Shown in pieces: positions 16,879-24,836 of a DNA stretch of 64,000 nucleotides. Location of the stretch: contig CANLMQ010000014.1 in assembly GCA_947492175.1 (NCBI GenBank), positions 82,572-146,571 on the forward strand, read 5' to 3'. Numbering within the stretch: the first letter of the stretch is position 1; every line of letters starts with the position of its first letter. The stretch is from an uncultured Draconibacterium sp. Lineage in GTDB: Bacteria; Bacteroidota; Bacteroidia; Bacteroidales; Prolixibacteraceae. Below the pieces are notes generated by a model. That model had not been told where the DNA came from. It saw nothing but the letters and a program-made list of their open reading frames with translations, and did not search any database. The position numbers and the translations under genes were made by a program.

Positions 16879-17685
16879 TTATTTCTGAACATGAACATCC
16901 ATTTGCGGAAATGGTATGTTAAGTCCTTCTTTATCAAATGTCTTGTAAACCTGCTCAGTAAGTCCAAAGTAAATTCCCCAGTAATTTGAAGCTTCAGCCC
17001 AAACGCGTACTACAAGGTTTACCGAACTGTCGGCTAATTCGGTAACAGCTATAAACGGCTCTGCCGGATCGTTAAGAATACGGTCATCGGCTTTTATTAA
17101 TTTCAGCAAAACTTCTTTGGCTTTATCAACATCATCGCCGTATGCAATTCCAAAAACAAAGTCAACCCTGCGTTTTTGTTCTGTCGAAAAGTTGATCATC
17201 GATCCTGTTGAAAGTCCTGCATTTGGAATAATTATAGTTTTATTATCGGGCGTTTTTAAAATGGTATTAAAAATCTGAATTTCGTTTACACTGCCAGAGT
17301 GCCCTTGTGCAGTAATAAAGTCACCTGTTTTAAAGGGTTTGAAGATAAGAATCATAACGCCGCCGGCAAAATTCTGAAGTGTTCCCGAAAGTGCCATTCC
17401 AATTGCCAGACCTGCAGCTCCAAGTAGTGCAATAAACGAAGTCATTTCTACTCCCATCATGCCAATAACACTTATCCAGAGCATGGCTTTTAAAAGAACG
17501 CCAATCAGGCTGTTGAGAAAGCCCCGGAGTGACGGTTCCATTTCACGTTTTTCAAATTGACGGCGTACTACTTTTCTTAGAATAGATATTACCCACAAAC
17601 CAATAATCAGAGTAATTAATGCTCCAATTAGTTTGGGCCCATAAACTGTTACAATGCCATAAATTTGTTCAGAAAGATTTTCCAT
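16879..17685 (-). CDS. small-conductance mechanosensitive channel (MscS family)
   Basis: A 268-residue inner-membrane channel that releases solutes on osmotic downshock. Three transmembrane helices are seen, at about residues 17-35, 55-80 and 85-105. The third is the Gly/Ala-rich pore helix (ALLGAAGLAIGMALSG), followed by the family words LQNFAGGVMILIFKPFKTGD. The soluble beta and alpha/beta domains complete the length expected for a basic MscS. It is a single gene, convergent with the S4 protein gene. Confidence 0.93.
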   Translation of the reverse strand: MENLSEQIYGIVTVYGPKLIGALITLIIGLWVISILRKVVRRQFEKREMEPSLRGFLNSLIGVLLKAMLWISVIGMMGVEMTSFIALLGAAGLAIGMALSGTLQNFAGGVMILIFKPFKTGDFITAQGHSGSVNEIQIFNTILKTPDNKTIIIPNAGLSTGSMINFSTEQKRRVDFVFGIAYGDDVDKAKEVLLKLIKADDRILNDPAEPFIAVTELADSSVNLVVRVWAEASNYWGIYFGLTEQVYKTFDKEGLNIPFPQMDVHVQK

Positions 17686-17745
17686 TTTCTAATTAAAATT
17701 TGGTTTATACTACTTCAAAATACAAAGAATTATGGAGAAATGTTC

Positions 17746-17782
17746 AAAAAAAAAGGACCTCTTTATTAAGAAATCCTTTTTT
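17746..17782 (-). terminator. intrinsic terminator of the acyl-carrier-like gene
   Basis: On the minus strand AAAAAAGGA pairs with TCCTTTTTT and runs into a T tract, 17 bp past the stop codon of the 88-residue gene. Confidence 0.6.
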
Positions 17783-17799
17783 CAGTATACAATTTGTTT

Positions 17800-18066
17800 T
17801 TAGTTACTCAGATAGGTGAGTTCGCCGCGTAAATAATGGTACGTATCATTTACGCTACCAAATTTACTTAACTCGTCATCCTCAATCGATATGTTAAATA
17901 TTTTTTCGAGGTAGTAAGTAAAAATGGTCCAGTCGATTTTGTCGAAATTCAGGTCTTCAATAAAAGAGGCATTTAAGCAAATCCTTTCTTTGGTAACTCC
18001 TGTTTTTCGTAACACTCTGTAGAGGTTTCTTCTAATCGACCTTTCATCCAGTGTTTCTATTTCCAT
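17800..18066 (-). CDS. acyl-carrier-protein-like protein lacking the pantetheine serine
   Basis: An 88-residue acidic helical protein. Residues 35-80 follow the ACP pattern: EDLNFDKIDWTIFTYYLEK is laid out like the helix-II region (normally D-S-L-D...), then FNISIEDDELSKFGSVNDTYHYL matches the rest. The serine that carries 4'-phosphopantetheine is replaced by Lys43 (DKID), so it should not be modified. It may be a binding or regulatory relative of ACP. It stands alone between the MscS and GNAT genes. ACP resemblance is by eye only. Confidence 0.65.
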   Translation of the reverse strand: MEIETLDERSIRRNLYRVLRKTGVTKERICLNASFIEDLNFDKIDWTIFTYYLEKIFNISIEDDELSKFGSVNDTYHYLRGELTYLSN

Positions 18067-18210
18067 CCTTATATTTTAAAATTCGAACAAATGAATCTAC
18101 GGGTCAAATATATAAAATATTGATAAGATAAACCGTATCCTGTTCAATTAATTAACTTTTGGAACCTGATTCTCAATCAGAGAGACAGGAAAAATGTAAG
18201 ATGGTTGCAA

Positions 18211-18744
18211 TTATTTTAGCCAGTCAGATTTTAACAGGCTGTAAACTTCAAGGTTGAGATAGTGATCCTGGTGTAATTCTCCTTCGCGTTCCACTCCTTC
18301 CATATGAAAACCAAGTTTTTTGGGGATAGCTGCACTTTTATTGTTTTTTTCAGCCACTTTTATTTGTATCCGGTTTAGTTTTTTATTTTTAAAAGCATAC
18401 GCAATTAGTTTTTCAACACACAAAGTAATTATTCCTTTCCCTTGCATTTTTGACGCCAGCCAATAGCCAATCTCTGTTTTTTTGTTTACCAGATCGGTAT
18501 CTTTAAATCCAATTAATCCGGCAAATTCTTCTTTATACCAGATGGTATATATACTATCTTTTTTGTTGTCAGCTACGCTCGTAATAAAAGCTTCTGTATC
18601 ACTGATTTGTTTGGTCTGGTCAATGAACGGGAGCCATTCTCTTAAATGCTCCCGGTCTGAATCGATGGTGTTGAAAATTATTTGCGCCATCGAAAGTTGT
18701 ATTCTCTCGAGACGTATTTTGTCGTTAATTCTAATGTGTTTCAT
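18211..18744 (-). CDS. GNAT N-acetyltransferase (RimJ/RimL-like)
   Basis: A 177-residue acetyltransferase. The acetyl-CoA site is YWLASKMQGKGIITLCVEKLI (here given in part: MQGKGI), followed by LNRIQIKVAEKNNKSAAIPKKLGF, typical of RimJ/RimL-type enzymes that acetylate protein N termini or small amines. I start at MKHIRINDKI (18744). The longer in-frame reading upstream is the coding region of the next gene in another frame. The start overlaps the 3' end of that lipoprotein gene by 14 bp, indicating coupling. Confidence 0.85.
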   Translation of the reverse strand: MKHIRINDKIRLERIQLSMAQIIFNTIDSDREHLREWLPFIDQTKQISDTEAFITSVADNKKDSIYTIWYKEEFAGLIGFKDTDLVNKKTEIGYWLASKMQGKGIITLCVEKLIAYAFKNKKLNRIQIKVAEKNNKSAAIPKKLGFHMEGVEREGELHQDHYLNLEVYSLLKSDWLK

Positions 18745-19642
18745 TTGTAAGTTTTGTAATGTCGAACATAAAAACCTGCTGATAGAATGAATTTGTTTTT
18801 TCGCATGAAACCAGTAATGTATCAGTACTATAAAAACAAATGCCTTCTGTTTGAGCATTGGTTGTGTTTTCCAGTTGAAATAGCTGGCTGTTGCCCTTAT
18901 AAAATTGATGATCGGAGAAGTTGGAAAATAACCAGATAAACGATTGATAGTTTTGATAGCCGACCAGAGCCAGTTTTTTGTTGTCGTGGCTAATGTCGGC
19001 ACCGGTAATCAGACCTTTCACATTAAAAGTATCCAGTGGCTCAAGTTTATACTCTCCAGCTTTTGTGGGAATTTTATAAACAGTTGATGTATGATCCTGC
19101 CAGTTTTTGCTAAAAAGGAAGAGGTCTCCTTTAAATTCAACCATTGCCTCGCAATCGAATGGTGTTGTGCGGTCGATATAAATAAAATTAGTTTGCAAAG
19201 CATAACTGAATTTTATTTTTTCCGCCTCAAGCTTTTGCTCTTTTTTGTCTTTAATATCTTTCTTTTTTATTTTGTATATGCAAAGATTGTCGCGCTTCCC
19301 CTTATTATTTCCAAAGTCTCCAATGTAAATGTTTTTTTCATCCTGTGTTATCGATTCCCAATCAACATTTTTTGCATTCTCTATTTCAACTACCTTTTTT
19401 ATTTTTCCATTTTGGTTAAAACCGTAAATTTTATTTTTACCACCACTATCGTTAAATCCCCAAAATAAATCATCGTAAACTAAAAGGCCCGAAATTTCTA
19501 CTAACTTTTCATCCAGTTCAGGAATAAATGGTTGGGTTTTTAATATTTCCTGTTTTACTTTCTTCCTGTTTCCGCCATTCTCGGCATGGCCACACGAAAA
19601 AATCAGTAACAAAATTACAGGGAGGCAGAGTATGTTTTTCAT
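18731..19642 (-). CDS. hypothetical lipoprotein, beta-propeller-like
   Basis: A 303-residue envelope lipoprotein (signal ending LIFSCGH). The mature part reads as repeated beta strands with words such as EISGLLVYDDLFWGFNDSGG, IYGFNQNGK, WESITQDEKNIYIGDFGNN and TEGICF. This is a pattern seen in SdiA-regulated or phytase-like beta-propellers, where WE-x-(I/M)-x-x-D-x-x-x-(I/L)-(Y/W)-x-G-D-x-G-x-N recurs. The function is unknown. The downstream GNAT gene overlaps it by 14 bp. Upstream it faces the cyclophilin cluster divergently, 54 bp away. Confidence 0.7.
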   Translation of the reverse strand: MKNILCLPVILLLIFSCGHAENGGNRKKVKQEILKTQPFIPELDEKLVEISGLLVYDDLFWGFNDSGGKNKIYGFNQNGKIKKVVEIENAKNVDWESITQDEKNIYIGDFGNNKGKRDNLCIYKIKKKDIKDKKEQKLEAEKIKFSYALQTNFIYIDRTTPFDCEAMVEFKGDLFLFSKNWQDHTSTVYKIPTKAGEYKLEPLDTFNVKGLITGADISHDNKKLALVGYQNYQSFIWLFSNFSDHQFYKGNSQLFQLENTTNAQTEGICFYSTDTLLVSCEKTNSFYQQVFMFDITKLTNETH

Positions 19643-19696
19643 CTTTTTATCTTTACAGGAATTTTTAAAGTTGAAAATAATTAAAATAATGAAGTG

Positions 19697-20518
19697 ATGA
19701 AGAGATTGTTTGTTTTAATGTTAATTGTTTTTGTTGCTGTTGGAGTGTCGTGCAGCCGGGCACAAAAAGCCGGAGACGATACTTACGTTTTGATAAAAAC
19801 AGAGTTGGGTGATATAAAACTGAAATTATATAACGATACTCCTGAGCACAAGAAGAATTTCATAAAACTTGCCGACGAAGGGTATTATAATGGTGTTCTT
19901 TTTCATCGTGTCATTAATGAATTTATGATTCAGGGTGGCGATGCTACTTCTATTAATGCAGAACCGGGTGCCCGATTAGGTTCCGGCAATCCTGGATATA
20001 CTATTCCAGCCGAATTTAATTCGAAGTATTTTCATAAAAAAGGGGCGTTGGCAGCAGCCCGAAAAGGAGGTTCGTCGAATCCTGAGAAACGATCAAGCGG
20101 CTCGCAGTTTTATATTGTACAAGGTAAAGTTTTTTCGCCAGGGAGACTGGACACTATGGAAATGACATTGAATTCGAGGGCTAAAAACGATTTTTACAAG
20201 GCGCAGTTCCAGGCTGCCAACAATCAATTAAATGAATTTCGTAAAAACAACGATCAGGTTGGATTTAATGAATGTGTGGCCGAATTAAGAGAAAAAACCG
20301 ATAGTATGTGGGAACAACACGAAAAGGTAGTTTATTCGCCCGAGCAACGCGAAGCGTATACTACGGTTGGCGGTTATCCTTCGCTTGATGGCGAATACAC
20401 CGTTTTTGGAGAGGTTGTTGAGGGGTTGGATGTGTTGGATAAAATTGCGGCCGTGGAAACAGATCAGTTTGATCGGCCCCAAAGCGATATAAAAATGGAA
20501 GTTGAATTGGTAAAATAA
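19697..20518 (+). CDS. cyclophilin-type peptidyl-prolyl isomerase lipoprotein
   Basis: A 273-residue envelope cyclophilin that catalyses prolyl cis-trans isomerisation in protein folding. Lipoprotein signal ends VGVSC. Catalytic region LFHRVINEFMIQGGD, then SGSQFYIVQG and the closing GEYTVFGEVVEGLDVLDKIA. An insertion of about 65 mostly helical residues (from RLDTMEMTL to YSPEQREAY) separates the last two motifs, unlike the compact bacterial PpiA. The start is the ATG at 19697. The next cyclophilin gene begins 3 bp after its stop. Confidence 0.93.
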   Translation: MKRLFVLMLIVFVAVGVSCSRAQKAGDDTYVLIKTELGDIKLKLYNDTPEHKKNFIKLADEGYYNGVLFHRVINEFMIQGGDATSINAEPGARLGSGNPGYTIPAEFNSKYFHKKGALAAARKGGSSNPEKRSSGSQFYIVQGKVFSPGRLDTMEMTLNSRAKNDFYKAQFQAANNQLNEFRKNNDQVGFNECVAELREKTDSMWEQHEKVVYSPEQREAYTTVGGYPSLDGEYTVFGEVVEGLDVLDKIAAVETDQFDRPQSDIKMEVELVK

Positions 20519-20521
20519 GAT

Positions 20522-21334
20522 ATGGTTCGGATTGTTGTTTTTTTGATTTTTAGTATTACGTTCTGCTTACCGGTAAGTTCGCAAACAAAGGTTGTTCAAA
20601 TTTCTACCAACTTTGGTTCCATGAAATTCAGGCTTTACGATGACACACCAAAACATCGTGATGCCTTTATTGAAATGGCAAAAGAAGGTTATTACGACGG
20701 TACACTTTTTTACCGTGTAATTCAGGACTTTCTTATTCAGGGCGGATCAAAAAGTTCAAAAGAAGCACCTCCTGGAAAACGAATTGGTTATGGCGACCCC
20801 GATAAAACGGTAGACGACGAAATTCTTTCGCATTATTTTCATAAAAAAGGATCGTTGTGTGCACCCCGGCAACCCGACGAAGTTAATCCGTTTAAACAAT
20901 CCGATATTTCGCAGTTTTTTATTATTAAAGGAAGTATTCACAGTTCAGGAATACTGGATACCATGGAGATGGCCGTTAATCGTCCTATTCGAAAAAAAAT
21001 TACGGGGAAATATCTGACTCCTGAAGTTCGGGCAGAACTAAAACAGCTAAAAGCAGAAAAAAAGGTAAAAGAATTCAGGGCAATTGCCAACGAGGTGAAG
21101 GATAAAATAGAAACAGAATACAGTCTTCATCCCGGAATATTGGAGTTTTCAGAAGCGCAACGAGAGGCGTATACAACAGTTGGTGGTTATCCGGAACTGG
21201 ATGGGAAGTACACCATATTTGGGGAGTGTATATCCGGTTTCGATGTAATCGATAAAATTGCTTCGCTGAAAACCGATAAAAATAACCGTCCTTATACCGA
21301 TGTGAAAATTACTGTTACAGTTATAAGCGAATGA
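20522..21334 (+). CDS. cyclophilin-type peptidyl-prolyl isomerase, exported
   Basis: A 270-residue paralogue of the preceding gene with an N-terminal signal peptide (ending LPVSSQ) but no lipobox. Catalytic words are LFYRVIQDFLIQGGS, where Phe/Tyr replaces the usual Phe-His before Arg, DISQFFIIKG and GKYTIFGECISGFDVIDKIA. It shares the helical insertion of its neighbour. Its last four bases overlap the start of the third gene, so the three are translated as a unit. It is likely periplasmic. Confidence 0.92.
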   Translation: MVRIVVFLIFSITFCLPVSSQTKVVQISTNFGSMKFRLYDDTPKHRDAFIEMAKEGYYDGTLFYRVIQDFLIQGGSKSSKEAPPGKRIGYGDPDKTVDDEILSHYFHKKGSLCAPRQPDEVNPFKQSDISQFFIIKGSIHSSGILDTMEMAVNRPIRKKITGKYLTPEVRAELKQLKAEKKVKEFRAIANEVKDKIETEYSLHPGILEFSEAQREAYTTVGGYPELDGKYTIFGECISGFDVIDKIASLKTDKNNRPYTDVKITVTVISE

Positions 21335-22662
21335 AACAATTAATTATCATATTATTTTGGAGTTTGGTTTTATTATCGTGTGGAACAAAGGAAAAACCAA
21401 CCAGGCAAGATTCAGAAGTTAAAGAGCCGGCAAAGGAGGCAGCCGAACAAAATGAAAATAACGAATGGCAAGAAGTTCTATCTGCACTTGTTAAAATCGA
21501 TTCGTATGACGGGAACCGTATATTAGAGTCAGGACAAGGATTTTTTGTAGGCGAAAACCTGGTGGCTACAAAATACTCACTGGTTAATAAAGCAACCAAT
21601 GTAAAGCTTACACCTTTTGATGAGAATAAGAAATATACGGCAACAAAGTTTGTCGCGTTTGATCGTATTAACGACCTGATAATTTTAGAGGTAGACAGTA
21701 TCAAAAGAAAGCCGGTTGAGCTGTTTAAAGGGGTGGCGCCCAATACAGCCAAGTCTATTTATGTTGCTCCAAAATCGGGTAAAACCATTCAGCTTTTTTC
21801 CGGAAAAGTATTAAACCTGGCTTCGGTTAGGGGGACAAAGCGTTACCGCATTACCAACCTGATCAGGAATTCGCAAACAGGGGCACCTATTTTTGTGTCG
21901 AACAAAAAAGCCATTGGTATTGCCTATTCAGGAATGGTAAATTTCGAACAGCAAAGTTTTGCCATCCCTTCGATGTATATTTCTGAAATGTTGAAAAAGA
22001 AGGAAGCTGCTCAATCGTTGGAATTGCTAAAAACCACCTCGAATGCAAAAATTGCCGCTGAAAATAAAAAAATAAAAGGTATTGTACTGGAAACCGATGC
22101 CGGGAATATTACTCTGAAGTTATTTAACGAAACTCCTGCCTACCGCGATAATTTTATTCGTCTGGCAAAAGAACACTATTTCGATAGTTTACTAATCCAT
22201 CGGGTAATTGCCGATTTTGGAATTCAAAGCGGAGCAGCCGATACTCGCTATGCCGAGCCCAAAGCCAGTGTTGGCTGGAAAGGTCCGGGTTATACCATCC
22301 CATCGCATATTGTTCCGGACTTGTACCACAAACGCGGAATGATTGGATCGCCGCGTAAACCCGATACCGAGAATGAGCGTCGCCGGTCGGATGGTTCGCA
22401 ATTTTATATTGTTTCGGGCCGAAAGTATTACGATAAGGAACTGGATGAGTTGGAAGAACAAAACAATTATAAATTTTCTGCGGAACAACGACAAGCTTAT
22501 AAAACGATAGGGGGAGCTCCTCATTTAGACGGAACCTATACTGTTTTTGGGCAGGTAACATCCGGAATGGATGTGGTTGATAAAATTGTTCAGGTTGAAA
22601 CCGACCGCCGCTGGAGGCCTGTAAAAGATATTCGAATCACGGGGGTGCTAATATTAAAATAA
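21331..22662 (+). CDS. degenerate trypsin-like domain fused to cyclophilin, lipoprotein
   Basis: A 443-residue lipoprotein (LLSC, Cys17). Residues about 50-225 read like a HtrA/trypsin-fold domain: GQGFFVGENLVATKYSLV, then DRINDLIIL with the Asp kept (Asp115), then NSQTGAPIF where GNSGGP is expected. The His and Ser positions are replaced (Tyr/Ser82-83 and Thr183), so it should be inactive. Residues about 250-443 are a cyclophilin domain (LIHRVIADFGIQSG, DGSQFYIVSG, GTYTVFGQV). The fusion suggests a substrate-binding scaffold with an isomerase. Third gene of the tandem set. Confidence 0.85.
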   Translation: MKQLIIILFWSLVLLSCGTKEKPTRQDSEVKEPAKEAAEQNENNEWQEVLSALVKIDSYDGNRILESGQGFFVGENLVATKYSLVNKATNVKLTPFDENKKYTATKFVAFDRINDLIILEVDSIKRKPVELFKGVAPNTAKSIYVAPKSGKTIQLFSGKVLNLASVRGTKRYRITNLIRNSQTGAPIFVSNKKAIGIAYSGMVNFEQQSFAIPSMYISEMLKKKEAAQSLELLKTTSNAKIAAENKKIKGIVLETDAGNITLKLFNETPAYRDNFIRLAKEHYFDSLLIHRVIADFGIQSGAADTRYAEPKASVGWKGPGYTIPSHIVPDLYHKRGMIGSPRKPDTENERRRSDGSQFYIVSGRKYYDKELDELEEQNNYKFSAEQRQAYKTIGGAPHLDGTYTVFGQVTSGMDVVDKIVQVETDRRWRPVKDIRITGVLILK

Positions 22663-23274
22663 TTCAGCCATTTCCATCTCTTTTTTTAACCAGAGTGTTT
22701 TTAGTCCGGCCTGTTCAGCACCTGTAATATTATTTTCCATGTCGTCAACAAAAAGTGTTTCTTCCGGTCGAACACCTGAAAGTTTAATTACCTTTTCGAA
22801 CGAACTTAACTCTGGTTTTCGGTCGTGAATTTCATGCGAATAATAAACCTCCTTAAACAGCGATGGAAAATCAATTCCATGTTCGGCTTTAAACTCAGGC
22901 AGTAGTTTGTCGATATGAATTTGATTGGTGTTACTAAAAAGAAAAACATTATAATTTCTCTTCAACTTCTTTAATGTTTCCACCCGGTTTCGCGGAATAT
23001 CCAGGATCATTGCATACCAGGCTTCATCGATTTCTTCATCAGTAACTTTGTTGTTTAAAATGTTGCGTACCTGGCTTCTAAACTCATCAGAACTTATTTT
23101 GCCCACTTCAAAATTATAGAAAACAGGATGGGCAAAACCAGACTTATAATCCATAATTTTGCCATTGCTTCCCAATTTCTGAAATGCTTCAATAGTTGCA
23201 TTAAAATCAAGGTTTAACAGAACATTTCCTAAATCGAAAATGATGTTGCGTATGTTACCGAGGTCTGTTTTCAT
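22654..23274 (-). CDS. HAD-superfamily hydrolase (YihX-like)
   Basis: A 206-residue cytosolic HAD hydrolase. Motif I is IIFDLGNVLLNLD (Asp14), the D-x-G-x-V form found in YihX/glucose-1-phosphatase-like members and epoxide-hydrolase-like HADs. Motif II is FLFSNT and motif IV LFVDDMENN. The true substrate is unknown. Its 3' end overlaps the convergent cyclophilin-fusion gene by 9 bp, leaving no room for a terminator between them. Confidence 0.87.
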   Translation of the reverse strand: MKTDLGNIRNIIFDLGNVLLNLDFNATIEAFQKLGSNGKIMDYKSGFAHPVFYNFEVGKISSDEFRSQVRNILNNKVTDEEIDEAWYAMILDIPRNRVETLKKLKRNYNVFLFSNTNQIHIDKLLPEFKAEHGIDFPSLFKEVYYSHEIHDRKPELSSFEKVIKLSGVRPEETLFVDDMENNITGAEQAGLKTLWLKKEMEMAELF

Positions 23275-23465
23275 ACTGTTAAGATTGTTTATTTTCAGAT
23301 GTATAGTATAAAACTCGCATTTTTTTAAACATCCTCTTGGGCTTAAATAGTGTACATGCTCGTTTCATTTTACTATTTTTAGCCCACTAATTTAAACATT
23401 TCAACCCGATTGTTTTTGATTTTCAGTTAAGGATCGAAAATAATTGGGCAGAATTAAAATAAAAA

Positions 23466-23537
23466 ATGGAAGGAAGAACACTATTAGACACAAATATTAT
23501 GTGCATCAGTGATCTTGCTTCCGATTTATTCGTATGA
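23466..23537 (+). CDS. possible 23-residue leader ORF coupled to mtnA
   Basis: A short ORF (MEGRTLLDTNIM...DLFV) ends in TGA that overlaps the mtnA ATG as ATGA. Its position would allow translational coupling. Nothing else shows it is real: no ribosome site, no known family, and the length could arise by chance. Confidence 0.25.
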   Translation: MEGRTLLDTNIMCISDLASDLFV

Positions 23538-24646
23538 AAATTCAGGGGAAATCATATCATACCATTTGGTTAAAAGAAGAAGATTCGCATGTTGTCGAGG
23601 TAATTGATCAGCGAAAATTGCCTTTTCAGTTTGAAATTTTTGAGATGAAAACGGTGGAAGATGCTTTTTTTGCCATTAAAGAAATGGTCGTTCGCGGGGC
23701 ACCTTTAATTGGTGTTACAGCGGCGTACGGAATGTATCTTGCACTGCTGAACCATAAAGAAGGTGAGCTTGAAATAGTTTTGAAAGAACAAGCGGACTAT
23801 TTAAAATCATCGCGGCCAACTGCGGTAAATCTGGCTTTTGCGGTTGACGAAATACTGGCTTTTATTTTAAAGGAGAAGCACAGCGACAATCTGTTACAAA
23901 AAACACTTGAAAAGGCGCACGAGCTAAAAGAAAAAGAGATCGGTTATGGCAGCAGTATCGGTGAGTTTGGGGTGGAAATAATTGAAGAAATCTACAAGAA
24001 AAAAGGCGATACTGTTAATATTCTTACACATTGTAATGCCGGTTGGCTGGCTTGTATCGACTGGGGAACAGCAACCGCACCTATTTACAAAGCCTATTTA
24101 AAGGGAATTCCAATACATGTTTGGGTCGACGAAACCCGTCCGCGAAACCAGGGTGCCCGGTTAACGGCTTACGAATTAGGAGAGGAGGGCGTTCCTCATA
24201 CTGTAATCCCGGATAATACAGGGGGCCATTTAATGCAGCATGGAAAAGTTGATCTGGTAATTGTGGGTAGCGATCGTACAAGTATTACCGGCGATGTGGC
24301 CAATAAAATTGGAACCTATTTAAAAGCACTTGCAGCAAACGACAATAATGTGCCTTTTTATGTAGCACTCCCATCGTCGACTTTCGATTGGGAAATTGAA
24401 GACGGAGTGAAAGAAATTCCTATTGAAGAGCGCGATCCAACAGAGGTTTCTGAAATCGAAGGCTGGACTGAAAACGGTACGCAAAATGTGCGTTTAATTC
24501 CCGAAAAAAGTAAGGTCGCCAATTACGGGTTCGATGTAACTCCTGCCAGGTTAGTTACCGGTTTAATTACGGAACGGGGCGTGTGTGAGGCAAATAAACA
24601 AAGCATATTAAGTTTGTTCCCTGAAAAAAGACAAATAATTAATTAA
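23534..24646 (+). CDS. mtnA: S-methyl-5-thioribose-1-phosphate isomerase
   Basis: Converts methylthioribose-1-phosphate to methylthioribulose-1-phosphate in methionine salvage. The 370-residue protein shows the eIF2B-like fold with the MtnA words MVVRGAPLIGVTAAYG, ILTHCNAGWLA (active-site Cys), DETRPRNQGARLTAYEL and VGSDRTSITGDVANKIGTY (the active-site Asp follows VGS). It is followed 187 bp later by mtnP, and the two act in adjacent steps (MTA phosphorolysis, then isomerisation). Distinguished from the eIF2B-like ribose isomerases by close match to MtnA motifs and length. Confidence 0.95.
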   Translation: MKIQGKSYHTIWLKEEDSHVVEVIDQRKLPFQFEIFEMKTVEDAFFAIKEMVVRGAPLIGVTAAYGMYLALLNHKEGELEIVLKEQADYLKSSRPTAVNLAFAVDEILAFILKEKHSDNLLQKTLEKAHELKEKEIGYGSSIGEFGVEIIEEIYKKKGDTVNILTHCNAGWLACIDWGTATAPIYKAYLKGIPIHVWVDETRPRNQGARLTAYELGEEGVPHTVIPDNTGGHLMQHGKVDLVIVGSDRTSITGDVANKIGTYLKALAANDNNVPFYVALPSSTFDWEIEDGVKEIPIEERDPTEVSEIEGWTENGTQNVRLIPEKSKVANYGFDVTPARLVTGLITERGVCEANKQSILSLFPEKRQIIN

Positions 24647-24711
24647 CAAAAAGAACCAAATTGGGGAGTTCAAAACTACTTTACTCTCCCTGTTTCAAAC
24701 TCAAATTATAA

Positions 24712-24836
24712 ATGAAACGATCATGACAAAATTTTGCTATATACGCATACAAATAAAATCATGAGAGTTCCCCGTCTGACCGTGAAAGCCGGGCAGGCAT
24801 CTTATACATTTAAAAACAGATAATTTAAATAAGATG
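24712..24836 (+). promoter_or_regulatory. two-hairpin leader over the mtnP start (copy A of a repeated element)
   Basis: This stretch matches 48561-48656 closely. Shared words are ATGAAACGA, CATGACAAA, TTTTGC, AAAATCATG, GAGTTCC, CATCTTATAC and TAAGATGAAA. Hairpin 1 pairs TCATGA (24721-24726) with TCATGA (24759-24764). Hairpin 2 pairs CATCTTAT (24798-24805) with ATAAGATG (24829-24836), which contains the mtnP start codon. Copy A has about 26 extra bases between the two hairpins. The design suggests control of translation by covering the start codon; that is inference. Confidence 0.6.

Noticed and set aside
18745..19002. N-terminal extension of the GNAT protein
   Set aside because: It lies inside the upstream lipoprotein gene in another frame; the GNAT fold begins at MKHIRINDK.
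23275..23465. SAM-type riboswitch before mtnA
   Set aside because: No recognisable SAM-I, SAM-II or related core could be found by eye; only an AT-rich leader.
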